From NCBI GenBank assembly GCA_029211065.1, contig JARGFK010000047.1:1-33086 (forward strand): DNA of 33,086 nucleotides, given 5' to 3'. Numbering within the stretch: the first letter of the stretch is position 1; each line of letters begins with the position of its first letter. Below are positions 23,568 to 31,408 of the stretch, piece after piece. The position numbers were made by a program, and so were the translations under genes. Below the pieces are notes generated by a model. That model did not search any database. It was not told where the DNA came from and worked only from the letters and a program-made list of their open reading frames with translations. Source of the DNA: Desulfobacterales bacterium (GTDB lineage: Bacteria; Desulfobacterota; Desulfobacteria; Desulfobacterales; JARGFK01).

Positions 23568-23820
23568 AGCGCTAACCCGGATATTTCACGAACCGCATTC
23601 GTTCATTTGCAGGGCATTCAGGGGTGCAGCCGTACTCGGGTACCGCAAACCCCTGATAACGCAGCAAATAGGCGATTTCGATTCGCCCAAAGGGTGAATA
23701 TTTTTCAAGCATATTGTTTTACGAATTAAGGGGCAAAGTTTCGCCCCTGCAGTTACTTCAAATTCAAGTTTAAACCATTATTGTCATGATATTTTTAAAA
23801 ATATTCATGAAATAACCGGG

Positions 23821-24240
23821 CTAAAACCCCAGGGCCGCACGAATATCCCCGGGTATTTCAAACATGATTTCCATATCGGGATGTCTCACCGCAACCTGTT
23901 CACTCCTGCCCCTGGCGCAAATCTGGTTGTTTTTAATCAGCCGGATTTCAAAATCCATGACAATTTTATACTGGGCCTCAACAACCGTTGCGATAACTTT
24001 AAACTCATCCAGATACCGCAAGGACGCGATATACTTTGTCGAGGTCTTGGTGAGGGGAAAAAGATACTGCGTCGTTTTAAAATAATCAAAGAGGTCCACC
24101 CCGCCCTGAACAAAAAGCGCCGACCGGGCAATATCAAAATATTTCAAATAATTGCCATGCCAAACCATCTGGAGGGGGTCCAGGTCATGGAATGGAACCT
24201 TGAGGACAACTTCACAACGTCTATTTTGCGCTTTGCTCAT
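23821..24240 (-). CDS. YbgC-like acyl-CoA/ACP thioesterase (4HBT hotdog)
   Basis: This 139-residue hotdog protein has the 4-hydroxybenzoyl-CoA thioesterase signature near the N terminus, VPFHDLDPLQMVWHGNYLKY. The catalytic aspartate should be Asp21. The central helix, tolerant strands and length all fit the family. It would hydrolyse acyl-CoA or acyl-ACP in the cytoplasm. A thioesterase of this fold is part of most aryl-polyene clusters, so release or editing of the extended chain is plausible; it could also feed free acids to the neighbouring FakA-FakB fusion. The gap of about 250 bp to that gene is gene-free and contains GGGGC..GCCCC near 23731-23748. Confidence 0.84.
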   Translation of the reverse strand: MSKAQNRRCEVVLKVPFHDLDPLQMVWHGNYLKYFDIARSALFVQGGVDLFDYFKTTQYLFPLTKTSTKYIASLRYLDEFKVIATVVEAQYKIVMDFEIRLIKNNQICARGRSEQVAVRHPDMEIMFEIPGDIRAALGF

Positions 24241-24336
24241 CGGTTTGCATACCTGTCTGAAAAAATATTAATAGGATTTGGGTTATTACCACACAAGCCC
24301 CGCTTTCGAAAAGGGGAAAGAACGATTCCGGACTGA

Positions 24337-25236
24337 TCAGTTTGCCGGCGATGCGCCTCCTTTACGATGATCCATAAAAAACCGCACCAGCTTCTGCCGG
24401 TGGCTTGAATCGGGTTGCGCATCGGTAAATACCGCTACATGGCGGCACCCGTTAATCAGCCAGAGCTGTTTGGGCTCCTTTGCCGCTTCATACATCCGCT
24501 CGCTGTGCTGATAGTAAACAGTTGCATCCTGTAGGCAATGGATCAGCAGGACCGGAATCGGTGAAATCTGGTGGATGTATTCCCCCGGACGGTAGGCGTC
24601 GGTAACGGCCAAAAAAGAAACCGGCCATATCTGCAGCGACAGGCAGGGAACATTGCCGATCTTTTCCCGAGTAGTCGCTTCCATCCTTTCCCGGGCTTCG
24701 GTCCGGTAAGAATCAAAGGCCCCTTCAATGACTACGGCGCGAATTTGTGGAAATTCGTTTTTTGCCACGGCCGCAATCGCATTGGCCCCGCCAAGACTCT
24801 GGCCGAAAATAAATACATTGTCGTGATCGATCCCCGGTTTATTCAATATGTAGGCGATCGCAGAGACCGAATCCTCGTAAACCCCGCGTTTTGAAGGCTT
24901 GCCCTCGGACCGGCCATACCCGCGGTAATCAAAGGTAAACACATTGAATCCTTTTGCCGGAAGCCAGTGGACCTGCTTGAAGGAATAGGTCTGATTTCCG
25001 TGGTTTCCATGAAAATGGACCACGGTCCCCAACGCCTCACCTTTCGCCGGCACAAACCACCCATTGAGTCTGGTCCCGTCTCTGCTGTTGAAAAACACCT
25101 CTTCAAACTTCAGCTGATAGTGCGCCGGTGTTTCAATCTGAACCTGGTTGGGATAATAAAAAGCGCTGTTAAAGCAGCCTTGAAACAGAAGCAGGCCCGC
25201 TCCCAAAATCACCCCGGATATAAAACGACAATTCAT
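24337..25236 (-). CDS. alpha/beta-hydrolase lipoprotein (esterase/lipase-like)
   Basis: This 299-residue exported protein has a lipoprotein signal (MNCRFISGVILGAGLLLFQGC, lipid on Cys21). The core is an alpha/beta hydrolase: oxyanion-hole segment HFHGNHGN (about 74-81), nucleophile Ser147 in GQSLGG, acid Asp237 in LQDATV and His266 in GCRHVAV. FDYRGYGRSEG lies in between. Relatives are BAAT/YfhR-type hydrolases acting on acyl or ester bonds. With a lipid anchor it should face the periplasm or lie at the outer membrane. It is the most upstream gene of the 25-16.8 kb minus-strand run and could trim or transfer the lipid product. The substrate is unknown. Confidence 0.85.
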   Translation of the reverse strand: MNCRFISGVILGAGLLLFQGCFNSAFYYPNQVQIETPAHYQLKFEEVFFNSRDGTRLNGWFVPAKGEALGTVVHFHGNHGNQTYSFKQVHWLPAKGFNVFTFDYRGYGRSEGKPSKRGVYEDSVSAIAYILNKPGIDHDNVFIFGQSLGGANAIAAVAKNEFPQIRAVVIEGAFDSYRTEARERMEATTREKIGNVPCLSLQIWPVSFLAVTDAYRPGEYIHQISPIPVLLIHCLQDATVYYQHSERMYEAAKEPKQLWLINGCRHVAVFTDAQPDSSHRQKLVRFFMDHRKGGASPAN

Positions 25237-25539
25237 GGCACCATAAGATATCAGAAGCCCCCTGGTTGCGAAAGTTAAAACTGTTTCTTATATTCTTGAA
25301 AAGAAGTTGCCACCCTGATCTGAAATGGGGTAAAGTATCAGATACCGGGTGTCAGCGTACGGGGGCCAGGGGATAGAGGTTCTAAAAGGCCATGAAGCTT
25401 GGGGGCTGGGTCGCAAGTAGGCTCATAAAAGTATCTACCATGCATCCTGGCTTTCAAGCGCCACCCGGAGTGAGGCATTGACTCGTTAACCCCTTTATCC
25501 TCTCAACTGGTGGTTTGGTTGAGAAACCAATGATGAACG
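25237..25539. promoter_or_regulatory. divergent intergenic region upstream of rtcB
   Basis: No gene seen. Just before the RtcB start, TTGGTT (25515-25520) can pair with AACCAA (25525-25530) around GAGA. An alternative stem is TGGTTT/AAACCA (25511-25516/25524-25529). Either would lie 10 nt before the ATG and could influence translation. No clear Shine-Dalgarno or promoter is visible. Confidence 0.35.
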
Positions 25540-26979
25540 ATGACTATCACCTTAAAAAAAATAGACGAATACCGCTGGGAAGTCCCCAAAACCGGAAATA
25601 TGCGCGTGCCGGGCAGGATTTTTGCCGCCGAAGCCATGCTGCGTGGGGCCGACCAGCAGGAACCCCTTAAACAGGTGGCCAATGTGGCCACGCTGCCCGG
25701 GATCCAGTCGGCTTCCCTGGCAATGCCGGACATTCACTGGGGCTACGGGTTTCCCATCGGGGGGGTTGCGGCCTTTGACTGGAATTCCGGGATTATTTCC
25801 CCCGGCGGGGTGGGGTATGACATCAACTGCGGCGTCCGTTTGGCGACAACGTCTCTGGAAGAAAAAGACGCCCGGCCGAAACTTGAAAGCCTTGTCACCG
25901 CACTGTATCAAAACATTCCCGCGGGAATCGGTTCAACCGGATCGGTTAAGCTGTCAACAGCGGAAGAAAAAAAAGTGCTTAAAGAGGGCAGCCGCTGGGC
26001 GGTCCGCCAGGGTTTCGGCGATCCCGCCGACATTGACCGCACCGAGGATGGGGGCTGTCTGGCCTTTGCCCAGCCGGAGGTCGTCAGCGATAGAGCCCTG
26101 GAAAGAGGCAAAAAGCAGCTCGGCACCCTCGGCGCCGGCAATCATTTTGTTGAAGTCGGGGTCGTGGATACGATTTACGATCAAAACGTCGCCCAGGTCT
26201 TCGGGCTCTTTGAGGGACAGGTCACCCTCATGCTGCACTCGGGTTCCCGGGGGCTGGGATATCAGGTTTGCGACGACTTTCTGGCTTCCATGACCAAGCA
26301 GGTGGCCAAACTGGGGTATGACCTCCCGGATCGCCAGCTTGCCTGCGCCCCCATTCAGTCGGAAGCCGGCCGGCGCTATTTCGGGGCCATGGCCTGCGCC
26401 GCCAACTATGCCTGGGCCAACCGCCAGATTCTGCTGCACCATTCCCGCGAAGTGTTCGCGCGGGTCTTTGGAATCGGCCCCCGGGACCTGCGGATGAACC
26501 TGCTGTATGATGTCTGCCATAATATCGCCAAAAAAGAAGCGCATGTGGTGGACGGCAGCCCGGTAACCGTCTGCGTCCACCGCAAAGGCGCCACCCGCGC
26601 GTTCCCCCCCGGCCATCCCGCCCTTTGCGAGGAATACCGGCCGGTGGGCCAGCCGATCCTTATCCCCGGCGATATGGGCACCGCCTCTTATATTCTGGTG
26701 GGAACCCAAAAGGCCATGCAGGAAACGTTCGGTTCAACCTGCCACGGCGCCGGAAGGGTCTTAAGCCGCACCGCCGCCAAAAAGAAAAGTAAAGGCCGCG
26801 CCATCCACCGCGAACTGGAAGACAAGGGAATTCTCGTTCGCTGGACCGGCCGTGGGACCCTGGCCGAAGAGATGCCCGATGCCTACAAGGATGTGTCCCA
26901 GGTGGTCGATGTGGTCCACGGCGCCGGCATATCCAGAAAAGTGGCCAAGCTTAGGCCGATAGCCGTTGTTAAAGGCTAA
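25540..26979 (+). CDS. rtcB: RtcB RNA-splicing ligase
   Basis: This 479-residue protein is the normal length for RtcB, which joins 2',3'-cyclic phosphate (3'-phosphate) and 5'-OH RNA ends using GTP and Mn2+. All metal and catalytic residues of the family are recognisable: Asp94 and Cys97 in GYDINCGVR, His202 in GAGNHFVE, His233 in LHSGSRGLG, His327 in CHNIAKKE, and the guanylylated His402 in STCHGAGRVLSR. It stands alone on the plus strand, without archease or rtcA partners in the window. An out-of-frame ATG lies 7 nt upstream of the used ATG. A possible terminator follows at 27080-27103. A role in tRNA or rRNA repair is expected from the family. Confidence 0.95.
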   Translation: MTITLKKIDEYRWEVPKTGNMRVPGRIFAAEAMLRGADQQEPLKQVANVATLPGIQSASLAMPDIHWGYGFPIGGVAAFDWNSGIISPGGVGYDINCGVRLATTSLEEKDARPKLESLVTALYQNIPAGIGSTGSVKLSTAEEKKVLKEGSRWAVRQGFGDPADIDRTEDGGCLAFAQPEVVSDRALERGKKQLGTLGAGNHFVEVGVVDTIYDQNVAQVFGLFEGQVTLMLHSGSRGLGYQVCDDFLASMTKQVAKLGYDLPDRQLACAPIQSEAGRRYFGAMACAANYAWANRQILLHHSREVFARVFGIGPRDLRMNLLYDVCHNIAKKEAHVVDGSPVTVCVHRKGATRAFPPGHPALCEEYRPVGQPILIPGDMGTASYILVGTQKAMQETFGSTCHGAGRVLSRTAAKKKSKGRAIHRELEDKGILVRWTGRGTLAEEMPDAYKDVSQVVDVVHGAGISRKVAKLRPIAVVKG

Positions 26980-27079
26980 CGCTATGGTAAATTCCTAAAA
27001 TATCCGTTTCCAGCGTTGCGCTGTATCCTTCGTCATTGTAGCGTTCGATGGGGTGTCACAATAAAGTTAAAGGGTTATC

Positions 27080-27103
27080 GGCCTTGTCCGGTGGCCTTTT
27101 TTT
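27080..27103 (+). terminator. weak rho-independent terminator after rtcB
   Basis: GGCC (27080-27083) pairs with GGCC (27093-27096), and seven Ts (27097-27103) follow directly. The stem is only 4 bp, so this is a weak candidate. It lies about 100 nt after the rtcB stop. Confidence 0.4.
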
Positions 27104-27264
27104 GTTTGTCGCTGAAAGTCGGTGTTGAATTTTTTTTCAACGTGTTGTACAAAAAAAAGAAACCTTTCATTTGGCCTAATATCTGACTTTCAAATGGACG
27201 CAATGGCAGTGGGCAAATGATAAAAATGAATTCTAAATTTGGCCACGCTGTCCGAAAACCGGAT

Positions 27265-27690
27265 TTATAAAAAACTTGCTATCACGCTCATCGCTGTACT
27301 GGGGGTCACTATCTGGATGCCCTTATAGCTTTCATGCTCAAGCAAATGGCTATCTCCTGAAACAATGAGGGACGCGTTGTTTTCCGATGCAAGTCCCAGG
27401 AAGATATTATCGAAAGGATCTTGTTGGATAATGTCCGGTGTGGATTCAGGTGAGGGAATATAGGATATAAGATTCATGAAATAGGAAAAAGCTTCGGCAG
27501 GGGTTGTTCCCAACGAAGAAAACCTATTTGAAAACTTTGGATGTTTCAGGACATTCTTAACTTCATTCAGTGTCTCGTCGCATTCAAGAATACGGATAAT
27601 GCCGTTTCTGCATAATTTTAAGATTTGATTAGGGGCTCCCCCCCACAGCAAGCCGGAAATCGTCACATTCGTGTCGATGATGATTTTCAA
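27265..27690 (-). CDS. PIN-domain toxin (putative endoribonuclease)
   Basis: This 141-residue protein follows the PIN (COG1569-type) layout: Asp6 in IIIDTNV, an acidic residue near Glu43 (LNEVKNVL), Asp94 in DPFDNIFLGLASE, and Asp113 in VSGDSHLL. These acidic residues hold Mg2+ for RNA cleavage. It is the downstream gene of a toxin-antitoxin pair on the minus strand and overlaps the antitoxin by 4 nt (ATGA). Family members cut tRNA or mRNA when the antitoxin is degraded. The immediate neighbourhood is AT-rich, as is common for mobile stabilisation modules. Confidence 0.85.
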   Translation of the reverse strand: MKIIIDTNVTISGLLWGGAPNQILKLCRNGIIRILECDETLNEVKNVLKHPKFSNRFSSLGTTPAEAFSYFMNLISYIPSPESTPDIIQQDPFDNIFLGLASENNASLIVSGDSHLLEHESYKGIQIVTPSTAMSVIASFL

Positions 27691-27923
27691 TTTATTTTCC
27701 TGATCTTGTGAACAATAGCGGCGATGTCTTGAAGGTCTGGCTGCGCAGGATCCTGAATTGCGGTGGTGCGGTCCAACAAGTCCAAAGGCACATCTTCAAA
27801 AGGGACGACCTTGAATTGCGGTTTTGATTTATTCAGGACGATAATCTCTCCCCACTTCTTGAGATCTTCAGAAATTTTTGGAATTCGCTGGCGAAATTCT
27901 TTAGCGCTTAAGTATTGTGTCAT
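27687..27923 (-). CDS. Phd/YefM-like antitoxin
   Basis: This 78-residue protein has an N-terminal Phd-type domain (SAKEFRQRIPKISEDL, then EIIVLNKSKPQFKVVPFED) and a C-terminal helical segment that should wrap the PIN toxin. It starts with a strong ribosome binding site (GGAGGTGATTTTAG before ATG). It is the first gene of the pair and overlaps the toxin by 4 nt. By analogy with Phd it represses its own promoter; AT-rich partial palindromes at about 27955-27981 upstream are possible operators. Confidence 0.8.
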   Translation of the reverse strand: MTQYLSAKEFRQRIPKISEDLKKWGEIIVLNKSKPQFKVVPFEDVPLDLLDRTTAIQDPAQPDLQDIAAIVHKIRKIN

Positions 27924-27954
27924 CTAAAATCACCTCCAGTTAATTTAAAATTTT

Positions 27955-27981
27955 TTTAAGTTTATCTTAAGTTAACTTTAA
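27955..27981 (-). promoter_or_regulatory. possible operator of the Phd/PIN operon
   Basis: AAGTTAACTT (27969-27978) is a perfect palindrome, and TTTAAGTTTA occurs just upstream in the same AT-rich tract. Its position ahead of the antitoxin start suits autoregulation. The same 140-bp gap is shared with the divergent ATPase gene. Confidence 0.35.
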
Positions 27982-28066
27982 ATTCAATATCAAGTTCTGG
28001 ATATTTTTAACGATTGACAAACAAACATGTTTTTTGATATTATTTTGATGAAAAAAGGGGTGTGTT

Positions 28067-29449
28067 TTGACCTTGCTTAAACGAACTGCTGAAAAATATT
28101 TATATGACTGGTACCAAAAAGAACGCAGAAAACCGCTGGTTTTAAGAGGCGCCCGCCAGGTAGGCAAATCCACTTTGGTGCGCCGGTTTTCCCAAAACAA
28201 CGGTTTGGTTTTAAACGAAATCAATCTGGAACAGCATCTGTATCTGGACGCTATTTTCAAGTCCCTGGATATGGATACCATTATCAGAGAACTGGATGCA
28301 CTGTTGGGCCGAAACATCCAGGACCCTGGAGCGGTTCTGTTTCTGGATGAAATTCAGGCCACCCCCCACGCCATCCAGGCGCTGCGCTATTTTTATGAAA
28401 TTAAACCCGAACTTCCGGTAATTTCAGCCGGCTCTCTGCTTGAATTTGCCTTGGCCGATCACCATTTTTCGATGCCGGTCGGTCGAATTGAGTACTATCA
28501 TCTGGGGCCGATGACTTTCAGCGAGTTTTTAACTGCCGTTGAACCCGGACTAAACCGGTTTCTTTCGGAATTCAAAATCCATCAAAGTATCCCCCGGTCG
28601 GCCCACCAGAAACTGGTCAAACGCCAGCGGGAGTATCTGTTCGTGGGTGGGATGCCGGAAGCCGTCCATGCATTTGCCGTAAGAAATGCCTTAATGGAAG
28701 TTACGGCCGTTCACCGCTCTATAGCCGAAACCTATCAAGATGATTTTTCCAAATACGCCAAACAAAAAGACCTGGCCCTTATGCAGAAAGTGTTTCGGCA
28801 GATTCCCAGAATCATCGGGCAGAAGGTCAAATACAGCAATATATCCAAAGAAGATAAATCAAGGGAAATTAAAGCAGTTATCGATCTACTGGTCAGCGCC
28901 CGTGTTTGTCACAAGGTATTTCACAGCCATTGTTCGGGAGTGCCGCTGATGGCCGAGATTAATGAAAATGTCTATAAAATGTTGTTTATGGATGTGGGTA
29001 TGGCCGCCTATCTGACCGGACTGGATTGGATTGCGTTACAGGCGATGGATGGACAGTCCCTTGTCAATGAAGGCAAACTGGCCGAACAGTTTGTGGGGCA
29101 GCATTTATTAAGTTCATTTGAACCGCCCCGCCTGACCTACTGGCTGCGGGAAGCCAAGTCAGCCAATGCGGAAGTGGATTTTGCGACGTCCAGCGGGGAT
29201 CAGGTGATCCCCATCGAGGTCAAAGCCGGCAAAAGCGGCGCGCTTAAGTCTTTGCAGCAATTTGCATTGAGTAAAAATGCAGCGTTGTGCGTTCGCTTTG
29301 ATCTTAACCCTCCGGAAGTTGGTGAGATTTCCCATATGGCCCGGTCTGCTGACGGCAGCACGCCGGTCACATATACGCTGCTATCACTCCCTCTTTACCT
29401 GGTGGAAGAACTGCCGAGGATACTTGAAGAGATTCGAATGGACCATTGA
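28067..29449 (+). CDS. AAA+ ATPase with DUF4143 nuclease-like C-terminal domain
   Basis: This protein has 460 residues. The N-terminal ATPase has Walker A GARQVGKS (28-35) and Walker B LFLDEIQ (91-97). The DUF4143 region follows, and near residues 366-385 EVDFATSSGDQVIPIEVKAGK matches a PD-(D/E)XK-type nuclease core (Asp...Glu-x-Lys). Such proteins are widespread and variable; roles in stress, mobile-element or phage interaction have been suggested but are not established. The start is a TTG with GGGG at 7-8 nt upstream. Its stop overlaps the possible TTG start of the next gene. Its GC content is close to that of the core genes, unlike the next gene. Confidence 0.86.
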   Translation: MTLLKRTAEKYLYDWYQKERRKPLVLRGARQVGKSTLVRRFSQNNGLVLNEINLEQHLYLDAIFKSLDMDTIIRELDALLGRNIQDPGAVLFLDEIQATPHAIQALRYFYEIKPELPVISAGSLLEFALADHHFSMPVGRIEYYHLGPMTFSEFLTAVEPGLNRFLSEFKIHQSIPRSAHQKLVKRQREYLFVGGMPEAVHAFAVRNALMEVTAVHRSIAETYQDDFSKYAKQKDLALMQKVFRQIPRIIGQKVKYSNISKEDKSREIKAVIDLLVSARVCHKVFHSHCSGVPLMAEINENVYKMLFMDVGMAAYLTGLDWIALQAMDGQSLVNEGKLAEQFVGQHLLSSFEPPRLTYWLREAKSANAEVDFATSSGDQVIPIEVKAGKSGALKSLQQFALSKNAALCVRFDLNPPEVGEISHMARSADGSTPVTYTLLSLPLYLVEELPRILEEIRMDH

Positions 29450-29493
29450 AGTATATTTGCCGAGATGTTACTTATCTTAAAACGCGACCCGAT

Positions 29494-30417
29494 ATGATTG
29501 AACCTTACTTAATCAAAAGCAAAAGAGCTCAACTTGCGAGTTTAATCGTTCTGACAATCCTTTTAATAAGCTGCGCTTCATTTGGCCCCACGAAACCAAA
29601 TATTCCATATGCTGGAAATCTTCACCCGGCTATTCTTAAAGATTTAGCCGAAAAGAATCCGCTTCTTGCGACTGAAATAGGAAAGCTGCCGGAAATACAG
29701 GACGGAATATCACCACAAGATGAGGAGACCCTGAAAAGACTTTGTGACCTGTATAATGAAAATAGTGCGGGTTTTGATAAGGCTTTTGCAGAAATGTATC
29801 AAATTGGCATTCCTGAAGTCAGAAAATTCTGTTCTCCGTTGCAAGCCTTGTTTTGGCTGGTGGAGGATGGGCGTGAAGACCTTACGAAGCAAATTATGTC
29901 AGGATATTCCCTCAAGAAGTTGCTGATTTATTCTTGGGTTTTTAGGAAGATGAATGTTGATAAAAAAGAAAGTGAAAGATGGAATGATTTTGGTACAGTT
30001 GCGGACAGGTTGAATGATCCTTTACTTGTTATTTTTTATACGAGATATAATTTTTCATATATTCCTGAATCAATAAAAAAAGTACAAACACCTAAAGAAA
30101 CTTTTTATCAAAAAGGTGGCGTTTGTAGGCATTATAGTTCATTTGCAACAGAATGCAGTGTACGTTCAGGTCATGATATAAAAAATTTAACGGTTTGTTG
30201 GGGGAGTGGTTGGGATGAAGGCCATACAGTGGGTATAGAAAGAAAACCCAATACAGATTTATATAGAATAGTTATGGATTCCCGCACATTAAGAATTGGC
30301 GAATATATATCTCTCGAAGAAATAAAAAGGTATGTTTCTGGAGGTAAAAAAATAACATTTTGGAGTTTGGAGACCAATGGAGAGTTAATAAGTCGTATTC
30401 GTTCAGCAAAAAAATAG
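29494..30417 (+). CDS. transglutaminase-like lipoprotein
   Basis: This is a 307-residue protein if started at the ATG at 29494. A TTG at 29446, overlapping the ATPase stop, is in frame but gives an unlikely N terminus. The signal ends in LLISC, with lipidated Cys27. The C-terminal half has the transglutaminase-like triad Cys211 (GGVCRHYS), His244 (EGHTVG) and Asp262 (VMDSR), numbered from the ATG start, as in bacterial papain-like peptidases or amidases. The product should be an exported, membrane-anchored enzyme acting on peptides or amides; substrate unknown. The second half is markedly AT-rich with rare codons compared with the neighbours, suggesting recent acquisition. Confidence 0.75.
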   Translation: MIEPYLIKSKRAQLASLIVLTILLISCASFGPTKPNIPYAGNLHPAILKDLAEKNPLLATEIGKLPEIQDGISPQDEETLKRLCDLYNENSAGFDKAFAEMYQIGIPEVRKFCSPLQALFWLVEDGREDLTKQIMSGYSLKKLLIYSWVFRKMNVDKKESERWNDFGTVADRLNDPLLVIFYTRYNFSYIPESIKKVQTPKETFYQKGGVCRHYSSFATECSVRSGHDIKNLTVCWGSGWDEGHTVGIERKPNTDLYRIVMDSRTLRIGEYISLEEIKRYVSGGKKITFWSLETNGELISRIRSAKK

Positions 30418-30537
30418 TTAAGTCTTGTATTTTTACCGGCCTTCACTATAAAGTTATGGCATTGGGTATAACAGTGCTCTCACTCGAACAAAGCCGAACA
30501 ACTTAAAAAGTAAATACTAAAAAAAGAAGATTGAGAA

Positions 30538-31362
30538 ATGCAACTTATTCAAGCCATCCTTCTGGGGGTTATCCAGGGTCTTACCGAATTTCTGCCGGTG
30601 AGCAGTTCCGGGCACCTGGTTCTGCTGCAAAATATTTTCGGGCTGACAGAGCCGGAAGTCCTGTTTGACATCAGCCTGCACATCGGCACCCTGACGGCTG
30701 TCTGCATTGTTTTTTTTTCCGAAATTCTATCCATTCTGAAAACTCTTTTTAACCTGCCGGGGTTGCTAAAGACATCCGGCGGCATCAAACAGCTATACCA
30801 GGATAACGAACCGGTTCGAATGGCAACTCTGATTGTTATAGGGAGCATTCCCACCGCCGTCCTGGGCCTTTTGCTTCACAAGATGGTCGATCAGCTCTTT
30901 GGATCGGTCCGGATCGTGGGGCTCATGCTCATCATTACGGGCGCCATTTTATGGCAGACCCGGCGGTTTAGGATCAAGGGGCGGCCGCTCACAGGGACCA
31001 CCATAAAGCATGCCCTGGTGATCGGGCTGGTACAGGGGGTGGCCATTATGCCCGGTATTTCACGGTCCGGCTCCACCATATCCGCCGCCCTATTTATGGG
31101 GATCGACCGTGAGGTGGCCGGCCGCTTTTCGTTCCTGCTCTCAATTCCCGCCATCCTGGGAGCGCTGGTCTTGTCCATCGATTCCCCGGCCATGGAGACC
31201 ACCGTTTCCGGTGGCATGTTTCTGATGGGAACGCTCACAGCGGGAATTGTCGGTTTCGGAGCCCTAAAAGTGCTGCTGCACATAGTCAACCGGGGCCGGC
31301 TGCATTTTTTTGCACCCTATTGCTGGTTGTTAGGAATTGTCGCTTTAATAGTGGGATCATAA
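30538..31362 (+). CDS. uppP: undecaprenyl-diphosphatase UppP (BacA family)
   Basis: This 274-residue inner-membrane protein dephosphorylates undecaprenyl diphosphate to recycle the lipid carrier of peptidoglycan and surface polysaccharide synthesis; overproduction gives bacitracin resistance. The two signature loops are present: QGLTEFLPVSSSGHL (13-27), with catalytic Glu and Ser residues, and PGISRSGST (172-180), with the conserved Arg and Ser. Seven to eight hydrophobic segments fit the family. A GA-rich site (GAAGATTGAGAA) lies before the ATG. The gene is followed at 46 nt by the phosphomannomutase gene, and both serve envelope glycan synthesis. Confidence 0.95.
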   Translation: MQLIQAILLGVIQGLTEFLPVSSSGHLVLLQNIFGLTEPEVLFDISLHIGTLTAVCIVFFSEILSILKTLFNLPGLLKTSGGIKQLYQDNEPVRMATLIVIGSIPTAVLGLLLHKMVDQLFGSVRIVGLMLIITGAILWQTRRFRIKGRPLTGTTIKHALVIGLVQGVAIMPGISRSGSTISAALFMGIDREVAGRFSFLLSIPAILGALVLSIDSPAMETTVSGGMFLMGTLTAGIVGFGALKVLLHIVNRGRLHFFAPYCWLLGIVALIVGS

Positions 31363-31388
31363 ACCCTGCCGTTGCAACAACAGGGTTT
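31361..31388 (+). other. hairpin between uppP and the phosphomutase gene
   Basis: AAACCCTG (31361-31368) pairs with CAGGGTTT (31381-31388) around a 12-nt loop. It overlaps the uppP stop, and no T-run follows. It may be an mRNA-stabilising or attenuating structure between the two genes. Confidence 0.4.
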
Positions 31389-31408
31389 ATGCATGAAAGG
31401 AGCTAAAG

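Noticed and set aside
25622-26293. 223-codon frame overlapping rtcB in another frame
   Set aside because: Ser/Pro/Arg-rich out-of-frame translation of a strongly conserved RtcB coding region.
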